Source: Euryodendron excelsum (Eukaryota; Streptophyta; Magnoliopsida; Ericales; Pentaphylacaceae). Taken from it: DNA of 64,000 nucleotides. A model generated the notes under the pieces. That model saw only the letters and a list, made by a program, of their open reading frames with translations. It was not told where the DNA came from and searched no databases. The translations under genes were made by a program, and so were the position numbers. Shown here one piece after another: positions 11,841 to 22,323 of the stretch. Each line of letters opens with the position of its first letter. Position 1 is the stretch's first letter. The stretch is taken from the NCBI GenBank assembly GCA_033060915.1, contig CM065383.1, positions 13,313,501 through 13,377,500 on the forward strand, read 5' to 3'.

Positions 11841-11845
11841 TGTAT
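11841..11845 (+). repeat. Left target site duplication (TGTAT) of the Athila-like element
   Basis: TGTAT lies directly before the LTR start and is repeated at 30039-30043 directly after the other LTR. A perfect 5-bp duplication is typical of LTR retrotransposon integration. Confidence 0.92.
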
Positions 11846-12878
11846 TGGTACGCTTCCAGATGTGCTTCAAACTAGAGTCACTCCGTAAGAGTACGAAAGT
11901 CGCGCTTGTAGTAAAAACTGGAGAATTCGGTGCGGTTCTCTCCCAAGGGAATTCTGCAAATATAGCAATAAAACTCAACTAGCATGGGTACTTATCTTGA
12001 TGGATTGCAAATGAAAATTCTTGTCTTTTTCTAACATAAAAGAGACCGAAAATATGTTGGTTTTGAGATGATGGTGGTTCAATGCTTCATGCAATAATTT
12101 AATGACTAATGAAGACGATAAAATCTAGTTTTATGCAATTTAGAATAAAGGCTTGGACATGGTTCTTTCGATCCACCAATTCACAACAAAGGTTTCTAAT
12201 GAGAGGTTTATAACTCAAATCAAGAATCACACCTTGGATTCTTGATTCGGAAAATGTCGACTATAAAAGTGTGGGTTTTTGTTTGATTGAGCATAAAGAG
12301 GGAATCTATGATTGACACCCTAGAATCAAACCTTAGACATATGCAATACCTATACCAAATATTGATTTGTGCATAAATATTGCCAAGGAGTTATGAATTT
12401 AAGTTTTTCTAATGAATCTCATACTAAATCAAATGAAACCATGAAATTTTAAGGATATGCCATTGAAGTTCATACAACTCATTTTTCACCCTTTGAAGAT
12501 CTTTGGTGGATCTTCACAACCACATCCAAGGGGTATTTAGCTACTAGAATCCATGTCAAAGAGCATAAAAGAAGACAAATCTACCATTAAACTATATAGA
12601 ACTAGTGTTTGGTTGCTAAGAAAGTGAGGGAAAGTGGCAAGAAAATGATGAAAAATGGCTAGAAAGTGTAGAAAACATTCACTTCATATATATATATATA
12701 TATATATCAAGCATTCATTTATAATGATCCAAAAACAATAAATGACAACAAATACAAAGCATTAAAGTAAATCTAACTAAAAACCTTACAAAATAACAAA
12801 AGACCCCTTTTTGAAGCTTCTTCTTTGTCCAGTTTCTGCAGAAAATAACCTAGAATACTTTTTGTCCCGTATATACAG

Positions 12879-12886
12879 CTTTTATA
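12879..12886 (-). promoter_or_regulatory. TATA box of the left LTR
   Basis: TATAAAAG on the minus strand, about 485 bp into the LTR in element orientation. It is conserved in the other LTR at 29571-29578. This implies a U3 of about 0.5 kb. Confidence 0.55.
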
Positions 12887-12917
12887 CTATGCAGAAAAAC
12901 AGAGTCTGTACACACCT

Positions 12918-13205
12918 ATCGATCGGTAGGCGACCAATTGAACGGCCGATCGATCAGCCGATCGAATAGTCCAGGCAATCGAACGCCCGATCGATTGCAA
13001 AACCAACCCCTCTGAAGTTTGCTTCTGTGTAGTCTGTTGAGGAAATTCCGACATCACCGATTGAACGACCGATCGATCGGAAAAACGCCCTCTCTGAAGT
13101 TTGCTGCAGAAGGTCGAACAGAAAATCACCGATTGATCGTAAGATCACCGATTGATCGGCTGATCGAACGTTCCATGGACCGTTCGATCGGCCGATCGAT
13201 CGGTC
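12918..13205. repeat. Clustered CGATCGATCG palindromes in LTR U3
   Basis: Dozens of overlapping GATCGATCGG, CGATCGAACG and GGCCGATCGATC motifs alternate with a CTCTCTGAAGTTTGC spacer that occurs more than once. The block lies directly upstream of the LTR TATA box and recurs in the right LTR (29606-29875) and, without TATA, at 21868-22050 inside the element. Confidence 0.85.
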
Positions 13206-13370
13206 ATCCTCACATTTGCCCATTTGACTTGGTTTAAGCTCCAATTCCTGTAAGAAGTGCACAAAAAGAGTTTCAATGCATTTTAAGAGTAAAAATACTA
13301 AATTAACACTGAAATTCAACTAATCAACTAATAATTTAAGCCTAAAGATTACTATTTCTAAGAGTAATCA

Positions 13371-13386
13371 ACACCCCCCAACTAAA
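13371..13386 (-). other. Polypurine tract of the Athila-like element
   Basis: On the minus strand, a purine-rich AGTTGGGGGGTGT immediately precedes the 3' LTR start TGATTACTC. This is the expected position for plus-strand DNA priming. Confidence 0.75.
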
Positions 13387-14750
13387 CCTTTGATAGTCCC
13401 TATCAAAGTATGAGAGGAAAGAAAAAAATATACACATGTATTAACCTTATTCAAGTCAAATCTCCATCCATCTAGGTTGTGAACCATCGCAAGGCAAATG
13501 CATAAAGCATGGAAGAAATAAAACACATTGACGCGTACTACCAATGACATATGACCCTAATGATTCAAAACTCGTACAATTACGTCCTCGATGCTTCGAT
13601 CCAAGTCTCACAAGATATACGCTCAACTTTGAACATGAACACTCATGGTCCCTCAATGGAAAACTCTTTTAATGAGTAAATGTATAAACCATGCAAGTAG
13701 AGCAATTCCGAAATCAAAAACGAATAAATTGTAAGTGTATCGACTTGGCATAGCTTCATGAAGGAATATTCACAGCTTAAGCATAATCTAGAAAATTGAC
13801 ATTAATGCTTTATACACAATTGAATTAAAGATTCATGTATCTTCGGATATCTAGGCCATAAGGGTGATGAATGAAAGAAGAGTCATGTAAGAGGAAAGAA
13901 AGTGGTAAAAGGTTTCAACATATGCATGCGCATTACACATGATGATCCATGATATTCACTTCCGCACTTCCAATCTTTTGAATCACTTTTGCAATCTTCC
14001 TTCACCTCACTTCTTTTGTATTTGACTCTCTCTCTTTTTTTTTTTTTTTTTTTTTTAGGGTACACCTTTTCATCCCTTTCTCTCTATATATATTTTTCTT
14101 TACTCTTCAACTCCATACACTTCCAACTTTACATAAATAATAACAATGCATCTATTGGCATTAACAATTTTTAAACTTATGCAAATGCATATGAACATTA
14201 AGGAGAAGAAAAAATACACATGAAATGGCTCAATGGAATGAAATGGCCTATGTGTTTAGAATCTGAAGAATACAACAAATCAAAACTTCAAAAGTGTATA
14301 AGGGGTCAATAAATCTATCTAACACTCGAACATGTAAACCAAAATCAAGATATAATGAAGCTATTCAATGAATGAGGATCAACAAAAATAATCTTGAATA
14401 AATGTGATTCACTCTTCAAAGGTGATAAATAGGCTCTGAAACTCACACGGTAAAAATCTCTACCTTATAAGGACATGCATGCGTAAGAATGAAACACAAG
14501 GCATCACATAACATGTTAGTGCGCAACAATGTGAATTGTCTCTTATAATGATTTTATGCCAAAAACTTGTAATGTATCATAATTTCTAAGGTGGGTTAAT
14601 CATCAACTCAAATTTAATCAAAAACATGGTATGGTACTTGTTTGAAACAACCTTGACACCTCCATCACAAAAAATCCAAAAAAAGAAATGATATCAACAT
14701 TTAAGGACATAGCTAAGGTGTCAAGTTATAGAAAAGAGCGATACGAATAC
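13387..14750 (-). other. Non-coding 3' region of the Athila-like element
   Basis: AT-rich sequence between the polypurine tract and the nested insertion, including a T-rich run around 14035-14056. No open frame of interest. Athila elements commonly carry a long non-coding stretch between the third frame and the 3' LTR. Confidence 0.6.
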
Positions 14751-14755
14751 CATAC
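14751..14755 (+). repeat. Left target site duplication (CATAC) of the nested solo LTR
   Basis: CATAC directly precedes TGTAAGCACTCC and is repeated at 20080-20084 directly after GCGCGCGACA. Confidence 0.85.
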
Positions 14756-14935
14756 TGTAAGCACTCCATTTTTGACGGCTCGGCAGTCTACACTCCGTCC
14801 AGACTTGTTTTCAAGTCATTTTGGGCATATTCCAATCGAAACCAATTCTCTAGGTCCAAATTCCGTCTTTCCATCGCTTCGCGGGCCTGTTAGGCCCAAA
14901 TAGAGGCAAAATGACCAAAATGCCCTTAGGGGCAT

Positions 14936-15390
14936 TGTCCTTTCTTATTCCAATTCCAATCCCTCTCTCGAGACAGTTTATTCCTCGAAACGGTCCGAGT
15001 AGCAAAACTACTCATAAAACTGTTAGAGTAGCGGAAATACTCACAAAACCGTTAAAGTGGCGGAAACACTCACAATCCAGGCATGTCTCTTCGGAGACGG
15101 TAAGACCCCTTTCCAATCCCTCTCTCGAGACAGTTTATTCCTCGAGACGGTTCCAATCCAGGCACGTCTCTTCGGAGACGGTAAGACTCCTTCCCAATCC
15201 CTCTCTCGAGACAGTTTATTCCTCGAGACGGTTCCAATCCAGGCACGTCTCTTCGGAGACGGTAAGACCCCTTTTCAATCCCACTCTCGAAATAGTTTAT
15301 TCCTCGAGACAGTTCCAATCCAGGCACGTCTTTTCGGAGACGATAAGACCCCTTTCCAATCCCTCTCTCGAGACAGTTTATTCCTTGAGA
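14936..15390 (+). repeat. 81-bp tandem array in the solo LTR
   Basis: Four or more copies with an 81-bp period; the marker TCGGAGACGG starts at 15091, 15172 and 15253, with a diverged copy at 15334. Each unit contains CTCTCTCGAGACAGTTTATT and GGCACGTCTCTTCGGAGACG, which includes the inverted pair CGTCTC/GAGACG. Because 81 is divisible by three, several frames stay open across the array, but they are not genes. Confidence 0.92.
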
Positions 15391-15409
15391 CGGTCCGAGT
15401 AGCAAAACT

Positions 15410-15600
15410 ACTCATAAAACCGTTAGAGTAGCGGAAATACTCATAAAACCATTAGAGTAGCGGAAATACTCACAAAAACCGTTAGAGTAGCAAAAATACT
15501 CACAAAACCGTTAGAGTAGAAGAAATACTCACAAAACCGTTAGGGTAGCGAAAATACTCACAAAACCGTTAGAGTAGCGGAAATACTCACAAATAGGTCG
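15410..15600 (+). repeat. About 29-bp tandem array in the solo LTR
   Basis: Six or so imperfect copies of a unit centred on CCGTTAGAGTAGCGGAAATA plus CTCACAAAA. Related single units occur at about 15021-15070 and near 15640, flanking the 81-bp array. Confidence 0.9.
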
Positions 15601-15783
15601 ATATAAGGAATTGACATCAAACCCCTTTGTCACAACGACCGCCGTTAGAGTGGCGGAAACACTCAAAACCCAAGTCAGCACCAATGTCTGTTAGCCCACT
15701 TCGGTGAAAAATGACCAAACTACCCTTTCGAGACTTTCCGGTCAAAATAACCATTTTGCCCCTAAGCATCCGAATGCCCCGGG

Positions 15784-16130
15784 AACCACACCGGCTCTGG
15801 GTATCAAACCGGTAATGTCCCGAGAATACTTTTCATAGTATTCTCAACCTCCTTTTACCTTTCTGGATCATTCCGAGTCAGTTCCGGCCAACCCGGTACA
15901 AAATGACCATTTTGCCTCTAGTGGGCCGGTTTCCTTTTTTGACCACACCGGCTCTGGGTATCAAACCGGTAACCTCCTGAGACTAATTTTTATAGTATTC
16001 TCAACCTCCTTTTACCTTTCCGGATCATTCCGAGTCAGTTTCGGCCAACCCGATACGAAATGACCACTTTGCCCCTGGTGGGCCGGTCTTCCTTTCCGAC
16101 CACGCCGGCTCTGGAAATCAAACCGGCAAC
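15784..16130 (+). repeat. About 160-bp tandem duplication in the solo LTR
   Basis: The segment starting ACCACACCGGCTCTGGGTAT at 15787 recurs near 15945, and a third, shorter copy starts near 16100. Shared internal text includes TAGTATTCTCAACCTCC and GGATCATTCCGAGTCAGTT. Confidence 0.85.
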
Positions 16131-16480
16131 CTCTGGGAACATTCTAAATAATGTTTCCAGATCCCCAGCCTTCTTCCGGGACAGTCCGAGTCTGTCCCGG
16201 CAGTTTTCCGGTCCGATTAACCGTTTTGCCCTTAAAGGCCCGGTCAACCTTTCTGACCCCCCTTATTTTCATTTTTCAAGTCAAATACCACCAAGACACT
16301 ATTTTAAGTGTTCCTGCTCCTTTCCAGCCTTCCGGGTCATTTCCGGCTCCTCCAAATCATTCCCGGACTTTCCGGAGTCACTCCTAGTGAAGTCAGGCTA
16401 AAGTTTACATGGTAGTCACTAGTACAGGCGTCCAATTCTAGTCAAAGATACGTTGTTTGCCGACCTTAAATCTTTCCTAA

Positions 16481-16514
16481 TTGGCTGGCGCCACTAGTAG
16501 TGGCGCCAAGCCAA
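16481..16514. promoter_or_regulatory. 34-bp near-perfect palindrome upstream of the solo LTR TATA box
   Basis: TTGGCTGGCGCC and GGCGCCAAGCCAA flank a central ACTAGTAGT, forming a strong potential hairpin about 75 bp before the TATA box. Two more GGCGCC-containing copies lie nearby. Possible U3 regulatory site. Confidence 0.6.
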
Positions 16515-16588
16515 AAAATGGCCTGAGTGGCGCCAGTGTAAAGTTTGCCCTAGTGCCACTGCAACAGTCGCCAGGCTTGTCCTCCCTC

Positions 16589-16596
16589 TATAAATA
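16589..16596 (+). promoter_or_regulatory. TATA box of the nested solo LTR
   Basis: TATAAATA within CTCTATAAATATAGAG. Downstream the sequence changes to an AAACCCTAG-rich leader, as in many plant LTR transcripts. This implies U3 of about 1.8 kb and R-U5 of about 3.5 kb. Confidence 0.6.
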
Positions 16597-17209
16597 TAGA
16601 GCCTCATTCAACGTGAAAAGGGTCTGCAAACTTAACCTAAGAATCCTATATTTCGATATACAGAGCTCGAGCACCTCCAAAAACCCTAGTTTCCTTAGGT
16701 TCTCCAAACCCTAGCCACCTTACACTAAATCCTAGCCACCATACACAAACCCTAGCTCATACACACCCCCATACACTCATACACTAGCCTTCAACCATCC
16801 TTTGAAGACTTGAAGAGCTGCCATCCAAAGCTTGAAGACAACTCCTAAAGACTGAAGGTGAAGATCAAGACAAAGACCGAAGACCGAAGACAGCGCGGCG
16901 CGCAAAATAAAGAAAACATACGGTAGGCTTTCTCTTTAATTTTCTGCACTTCCCCCCCTCTCTCTTCTCTCTCCAACCCACTTGGGTTTTCTCTATTTTA
17001 ATCCCCCATCTCTTTCCCCCCCTTTCTTTGCATGCTTTAAACAAGGGGATTCTCGGTCCATGTGTAGGATTGGGCTATTGGAGAGTCATCGTGTCGGGGG
17101 ATTTCTTCTAGTCTAACCAAAGACCACGTGGGTCCAGCCCCCTTGATTATGTGGTGAAGCCTTAACCTTGTATGTTCACGACCCCAAATTGCATTGTGCA
17201 TATCATAAT

Positions 17210-19560
17210 CTTGCATCTTCCAAAATTCGTTTTCAAAGTTGTTTTCAAAATCGTTTTCAAACTTGTTTTCAAAATTGCATCAAAAGCTCTTTTTCAAAAA
17301 CATGTTTTCAAAATCACAATCCTAGGTTGATTCTAGTCTTTCCATGGCTAGGGTTGCTTTAGGAAAGTGTTACATTAAAAGTGACCCCTTTGGTCTATAT
17401 TTTCAAACCTTATTGTTTTCAAAACCGCTTTCCTAAAGTGGATCTAGCCTTCCTATGGTTAGAATTGCTTTAGGAAAGTGAGATGTTTTCATACCTTCTA
17501 AAACCTCTCTTTTCAAAAATACTTTCCTAAAAATCTCTTTTTCAACATACTTTCCTAAAATTCTCCTCTCCAAAGTTGTTTTCAAAAACTCCCTCCAAAA
17601 TCTATTTTTTAAAACTCCCTTTTTCAACTCCTTTCCAAAATCCTCTCTCCAAAATCCACTTTCTAAAAACTCTCTCCAAAAATCTTTCCAAAAACTCCCT
17701 TTCCAAAAACTCCCTTTCCAAAATCTTCCTTCTAGGAATTCCTCTCTAGGATTTTCTTTCTAAAATCTACGTTTCTAAAAACACACTTTCCAAAACTCCT
17801 TCTCTTTAAAATCTTTTTCCAAAAACTCTCTTTTCAAATTCACTTTCCAAAAACTCCTCCCTAGGATTCCCTTCTAGAAAACCTTTGTTTCCAAAAATGC
17901 ACTTTTTAAAAACTCTTTTCTTAGAGCCCAAGTCAAGCCCTAGAACCCACAATTAGGAAACCCTAAATTTTCTTTTCAAAAATATGGTTTTCAAACTTTG
18001 CCCCAAACCTAGGTTTCCAAAACCTCTTGTTTTCTCATCCAAATTATACACGTTTCCAAAACCTATTTTTTTACGTCGAAACAATAATTTCTCAAAACTA
18101 GGGTTTCTAGAATCTCCTTTTCCAAATCCTTGCCAAATCCTATCTTCTCTTTAGGAAACCAAATCCTATCTCCCTGTTTAGGAAACTAGATCCCGTCCTC
18201 CGTTTTTGGAAATAAAATCCAACCTTTCTCTTTTAGAAACCAAATCCAATCCCCTCTTAATCCAAACCTTTCCTAATTCAATTCCTTCCTAAACCATAAG
18301 TTTCCTAAACTTAAACTTTAAACCTTTCCTTAAGTTTCAAAATCCAATTCTTTCCTAAATCAAAACCTTCCTAATCCTCCACTTTCTTAAACCTTAAGTT
18401 TCCAAAACTTGAACATAAAAATCTTTCCTAAACTTTAAAACTCAACTTTTAAATCTTTCCTAATTCAACCCTTTCCTAATTCTACCCTCCTTTCAAATCT
18501 TAACCTTTCAAACCTAAGTTTTCAAACTCTTCTTAAACTCAAACCTTTCGTAATCTCAAGATTTTCTAAAATTCTAAAACTTTCTAAATCTTAAACTTTC
18601 TAAATTTCAAATCTTTCTAAATTCTAAACTTTCCAAAACTTTAACATCTTTCCAAATCTAAGACTTTTCTGAACTCAAAACTTTCTTAATTCAAACATTT
18701 CCTAAACTAAAAACTTTCCTTTTTCAAACCTTTCCTAAAACGAAATTTTCTTGTTTTCAAAACTTCCTTGTTTTCAAAACTTTCCAAATTCAAAACTTTC
18801 CAATTTTTGAAATTTTCTAATTTCAAAACCTTTCCTAAAACAACACTTTCCTAAGTTGAAACTTTCTTAAACCTAAAACTTTCCTAAAGTAAAAACTTTC
18901 CTAAACCTAAAACTTTCCTAAATTCCAAACTTTCCTAATTCAAAACTTTCCAAAAATGAAACTTTCCTAATTCGAAACTTTCCTAATCCAAATCTTAACT
19001 AAATTCCAAGTTTCCAAATCTTTCCAAATCTTTCAAAATCAACATTCCAATCCAATCTTTCTTAATCTCAAGTCTTTCCTAGGTCTCCTATCTTTCCTAA
19101 GTCTAGGTTTTCCAAACCTCCATCTTTCCACAACCAAGTCTTTCCAAAATTCATCTTTTCAAATCAAAGTCCAATCTTTTCCAAAATTTCAATTTCCAAT
19201 CTCCTCTTCTAATTTCAAATCAAATTCAATCTCCTGTTTCAATCAACTCTTCTATTTTCAATCGGACTCCTGTCCGAATTACGACTGACCTGATTCCCCA
19301 AAAGGGATACGTAGGCAACCTTCATAGGTGCAGTCACAATACTTTTCAAACTTTCAATTCCACCCTCATGGGTACGGTTTTCAAAATCTTTTCAAATCTA
19401 AAATTTCAATTTCAAATTTCTATTTTCAAATTTCTATTTCCAAATTTTCAAACTTTCCAATTTCAAATTCTATCTTTTCAAATCTATTTTCAAATCAAAT
19501 TCTTTTCAACTTTATTTCCAAATCTATTTTTCAATTTTCTCTTGTTTTGCACTTTCATAT
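17210..19560 (+). repeat. 2.3-kb low-complexity C/T/A tract in the solo LTR
   Basis: The stretch is built from irregular variations of TTTCCTAAA, CTTTCCAAAA and TTTTCAAA with very few G residues on this strand. There is no fixed period. Composition is strongly strand-asymmetric and changes abruptly at both ends. Confidence 0.88.
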
Positions 19561-20079
19561 CATGCATCATGTTAGTTTTCAAACATTGTTTTCCTAAAGT
19601 GAATAGAGTTGAACATATGTTAATTAAAGACTCTCATAGGTGAATTTAGGGTAGATTGACATGTAGGTACCGAAAGGGCGGGGTAGGGTGATAGCTTAGT
19701 GCGTCTTCCCTACACGTAACTAACATCCGAACTTAGAATCACTGTTTTCAAAGACCAAAAACGGAGTTATTTTTTCAAAAAGAGCTAAATGTTTTCCAAA
19801 GGTTGCCAAACAACCTGTTTTTCTTAAAAACCCTCTCTTGAGGAGATATTTTCAAATCGTTTTCCAAAAACCCTAAGTGTAGTCTTCGGATTATGCTTAG
19901 TTTTAGGTGACCTAACTCACCTTAATCAAGTTAGGTGACGACTCCAAATGTTTTTCAAAAGCCCTTTATTCAAACCTAGTCGCACTTATTCTTCTAGGAG
20001 GGTGAGTTCTAACGAGAGAGTACAATATTTTTCCCACTTGTGTGAGTATTCCTCGAGTGCGAAAAATCTGCGCGCGACA

Positions 20080-20328
20080 CATACAATACCCATTACCTCG
20101 GTCGGAACAATACATGCGATATGGATATCGATCAAAAAAGATATCTGAAACTGAAGTGCCAAAATATACCTGGAATAGACAAAAGAATACAATAAATGTA
20201 TACAAAAAAGACATGCCACAATAGGAAAGATCACTATACAAACAACTCAAAAAATAAATACATCCACTATAATAAAAAAGATTTAGATACATCATATGAA
20301 ATGAAATGCTATGAAGTGCACAATGCAT
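20080..20328 (-). other. Right target duplication and short non-coding remainder of the Athila-like element
   Basis: CATAC at 20080-20084 closes the nested solo LTR. The next 240 bp resumes AT-rich Athila internal sequence up to the end of the third reading frame. Confidence 0.6.
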
Positions 20329-20603
20329 CTAATCTAACTGGAGATCCGAAAAGAAATCTTTATCATCATCTGGAGGAGGCTGGCCAAGGTGCTGGATAAT
20401 CTCCTCGAGTCGAGTGGACTGTGTCTGCTACTGCTGCTGCTGAATGTTAGTCAGCTGACCCTGAAGTGCAGCAATGGCAGTGTCCTAGAGATCTAATCTA
20501 GCCATAATGTCGGCCTGCCACTGCTGGCGCTTTGCTTGCTGAGTGGTCAGCTGCTCCTGAATGGCTGCCAAAGTCTGAAGTAACGTCCCCTGAGCTAGCT
20601 CCT

Positions 20604-20637
<34 letters not shown>

Positions 20638-21634
20638 GGGCTGAGTTGGCTACTCTGTTTGATCCTGCCGCTGCTCCCTTGCTTGGGTCTCCTCTTAAGT
20701 CTGAGAAGGCGGCTGCTGAGAAGACGAGTGAGTTGAACTAGCTGACCCCCCCTTCTTCGTCAACTGCCCTGCCGCCCTTTTCTCTGTCTTCCAGTCTATG
20801 TCAGTCAAGGAAGAAAGCAGCACAACATCTGCAACACTAACCCTTGCCGCCCTAATCCTCGCTGTCAGAAAACAACCAAAGGGGATGCTAGACTGGGGAG
20901 TAACAACCTGAGTCGCGGCCCACAATGCCATATACATAAAGTGGGGCAAGTCAATAGTCCTGCCCGAACCAATAGCCCACATCAACTTCCCCCCGCTTCC
21001 TACTGCACTCCATCGTCCTCCCAAGTGGAAAGATCGAATAGCATGTCTAAAGAAACAGCGGGTGGTATCTGGGGGCAAGCTGCCTAATCCTGATCTGGGA
21101 AGCGGTCCAAGACTCTCCCGGTGCTAAAGTCTCGGCGCACATCTCTTCATGAGATGGTGGATGCTCTCCATCATAAGAGAACTGAGGGTTAGCAACTCTC
21201 GGTATACCAAACTGCTCAGCAAAGGAATCCGGGGTGATAACAACATCCCTACCCCGAACCCAAGAGCAAATAATATGTCTGTCGCCACCAACAGGGTCCG
21301 ATGAAATGTTAGCCATGAACTCTGCCATGAGGGTGGCTGAGTACTGGCCTCTAAAGGAAACTAACCCCAACCACTGGCGATCGGTCAATGGCTTGAGCCA
21401 ACCATATGGCTCACCATCAAACTGACTCACGGACCAATGCCTCTCCACTACTACCTTACGGGCGCTCCACACCTGTCCAAACTCTCGCTCCTGATCTTTC
21501 CCCCGGAAATGAGTAGTATCAAACTCTCCCTCTCTCTCCCTCCCAGCATGCTCACGCTGGAGTTGTTGAAACTGGGCCAGAGTTTGAGAAGTCCCCGCCC
21601 CAGCTGTATCCTCAGTACTCCTAGTCTCGACCAT
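20329..21634 (-). pseudogene. Broken third (env-like) reading frame of the Athila-like element
   Basis: The frame begins at 21634 (MVETRSTEDTAGAG) and continues to a final TAG at 20329. The first half has the motifs RHWSVSQFDGEPYG and IICSWVRGRDVV that resemble the putative plant transposon domain found after pol in Athila-type elements. A frameshift near 21050-21078 moves the coding signal to another frame (LMWAIGSGRTIDLPHFMYMA). The C-terminal part is Gln-rich with an Ala-Gln repeat and contains four internal stops (one TAA, three TAG), several where CAG would be expected. Earlier work called such frames env-like; whether they ever acted as envelopes is unproven. Not translatable as it stands. 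Confidence 0.75.
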
Positions 21635-21867
21635 AGCTCTCTAACTAAGCTAAGTGCAGCTGGAAATAAAAAGAATGGACAAAGATCAGCAAAAGGAATA
21701 CCTCTTGAAGCATAGAAAACCGTGAACAGGCGAGACAAAGTCCACCAAAATGAGCTGGCAGGGCCTCGCTGCTCCGATATATAAACAGACTCTCGAAACT
21801 TTGAAATACTCGCTAGCGAAATGAGAATGAACAGTGAAACAGTGAGTTTTTATAGACAGTTCGGTCA

Positions 21868-22050
21868 CCGATCAATCGGCTCTTAAACTGATCGAAATGG
21901 AGCGCCACCGATCGAACGGCCGATCGATCGATATCGCTCCCTTTCGATCGGTGCGGTAATAAGCCCGATTGATCGCTAGTCTTCACCGATCGATCGCAAC
22001 GTACACAATCGATCGGCCGATCGATCGGTTCGATCCACCGATCGATCGCA
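21868..22050. repeat. Internal copy of the CGATCGATCG palindrome cluster
   Basis: Repeated GATCGATCGG and CCGATCGATC motifs followed by a CTCTCTGAAGTTCTGCAG spacer match the U3 blocks of both LTRs, although this copy lies between pol and the third frame. A short C run (22117-22127) follows. Confidence 0.8.
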
Positions 22051-22323
22051 AATACAGCCTCTCTGAAGTTCTGCAGAAATTCTCAGAAGTTTCCACAGCA
22101 ACATGACAATGGTGCCCCCCCCCCCCCGCGCGGCCCAACTAGAATCATGCCATGACCTCAAGGCACGAGGAAAAAGGACGAGAAAAAGAACAACGAGGTG
22201 GGCGGGACCCTTGGGAATACGAATGTATACAACTAACTACCAAAAAGAAAAGAGAAAGAAACCTATACGAAGGAAAACAAAAGAACTACTCCTAAACTAT
22301 AAAACACGACAATCTAAGGTCAC

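Larger units (their letters stand above)
11846..13370 (-). repeat. 3' LTR of the Athila-like element (left copy, 1525 bp)
   Basis: This copy pairs with 28550-30038. Both begin TGG(T/C)ACGC and end AGAGTAATCA on the plus strand. Differences between copies include point changes, a longer AT repeat here (around 12690-12708), and an extra stretch of the CGATCG-rich block near 12940-12970. Confidence 0.93.
14756..20079 (+). mobile_element. Nested 5.3-kb solo LTR, probably Tat/Ogre-like Ty3/gypsy
   Basis: The unit starts TGTAAGCACTCC, ends GCGCGCGACA and is flanked by perfect CATAC duplications. The two ends are not copies of each other, so this is a single LTR and not a small complete element. 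It carries LTR anatomy: tandem repeats in the upstream third, a TATAAATA at 16589, a palindrome just before it, an AAACCCTAG-rich leader, then a 2.3-kb C/T/A tract. No gag or pol fragments are present. LTRs of about 5 kb are known from the Ogre/Tat lineage, and the terminal GACTCC...GCGCGACA style fits that lineage; the family assignment is inference. The solo form is expected after LTR-LTR recombination. Confidence 0.82.

Noticed and set aside
12887..13319. Open frames rich in DRSIGRSI-type repeats in the LTRs
   Set aside because: They are translations of the CGATCGATCG palindrome clusters, not proteins.
14911..15431. Long overlapping open frames on both strands
   Set aside because: They follow the 81-bp tandem array, whose period is divisible by three; the translations are simply repeats and lie inside an LTR.
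15091..15600. CRISPR-like regular repeats
   Set aside because: Units are tandem without unique spacers, no cas genes are present, and the DNA is a plant retrotransposon LTR.
20532..20741. Plus-strand frame with a Glu-Pro repeat
   Set aside because: Antisense shadow of the Ala-Gln repeat in the env-like pseudogene.
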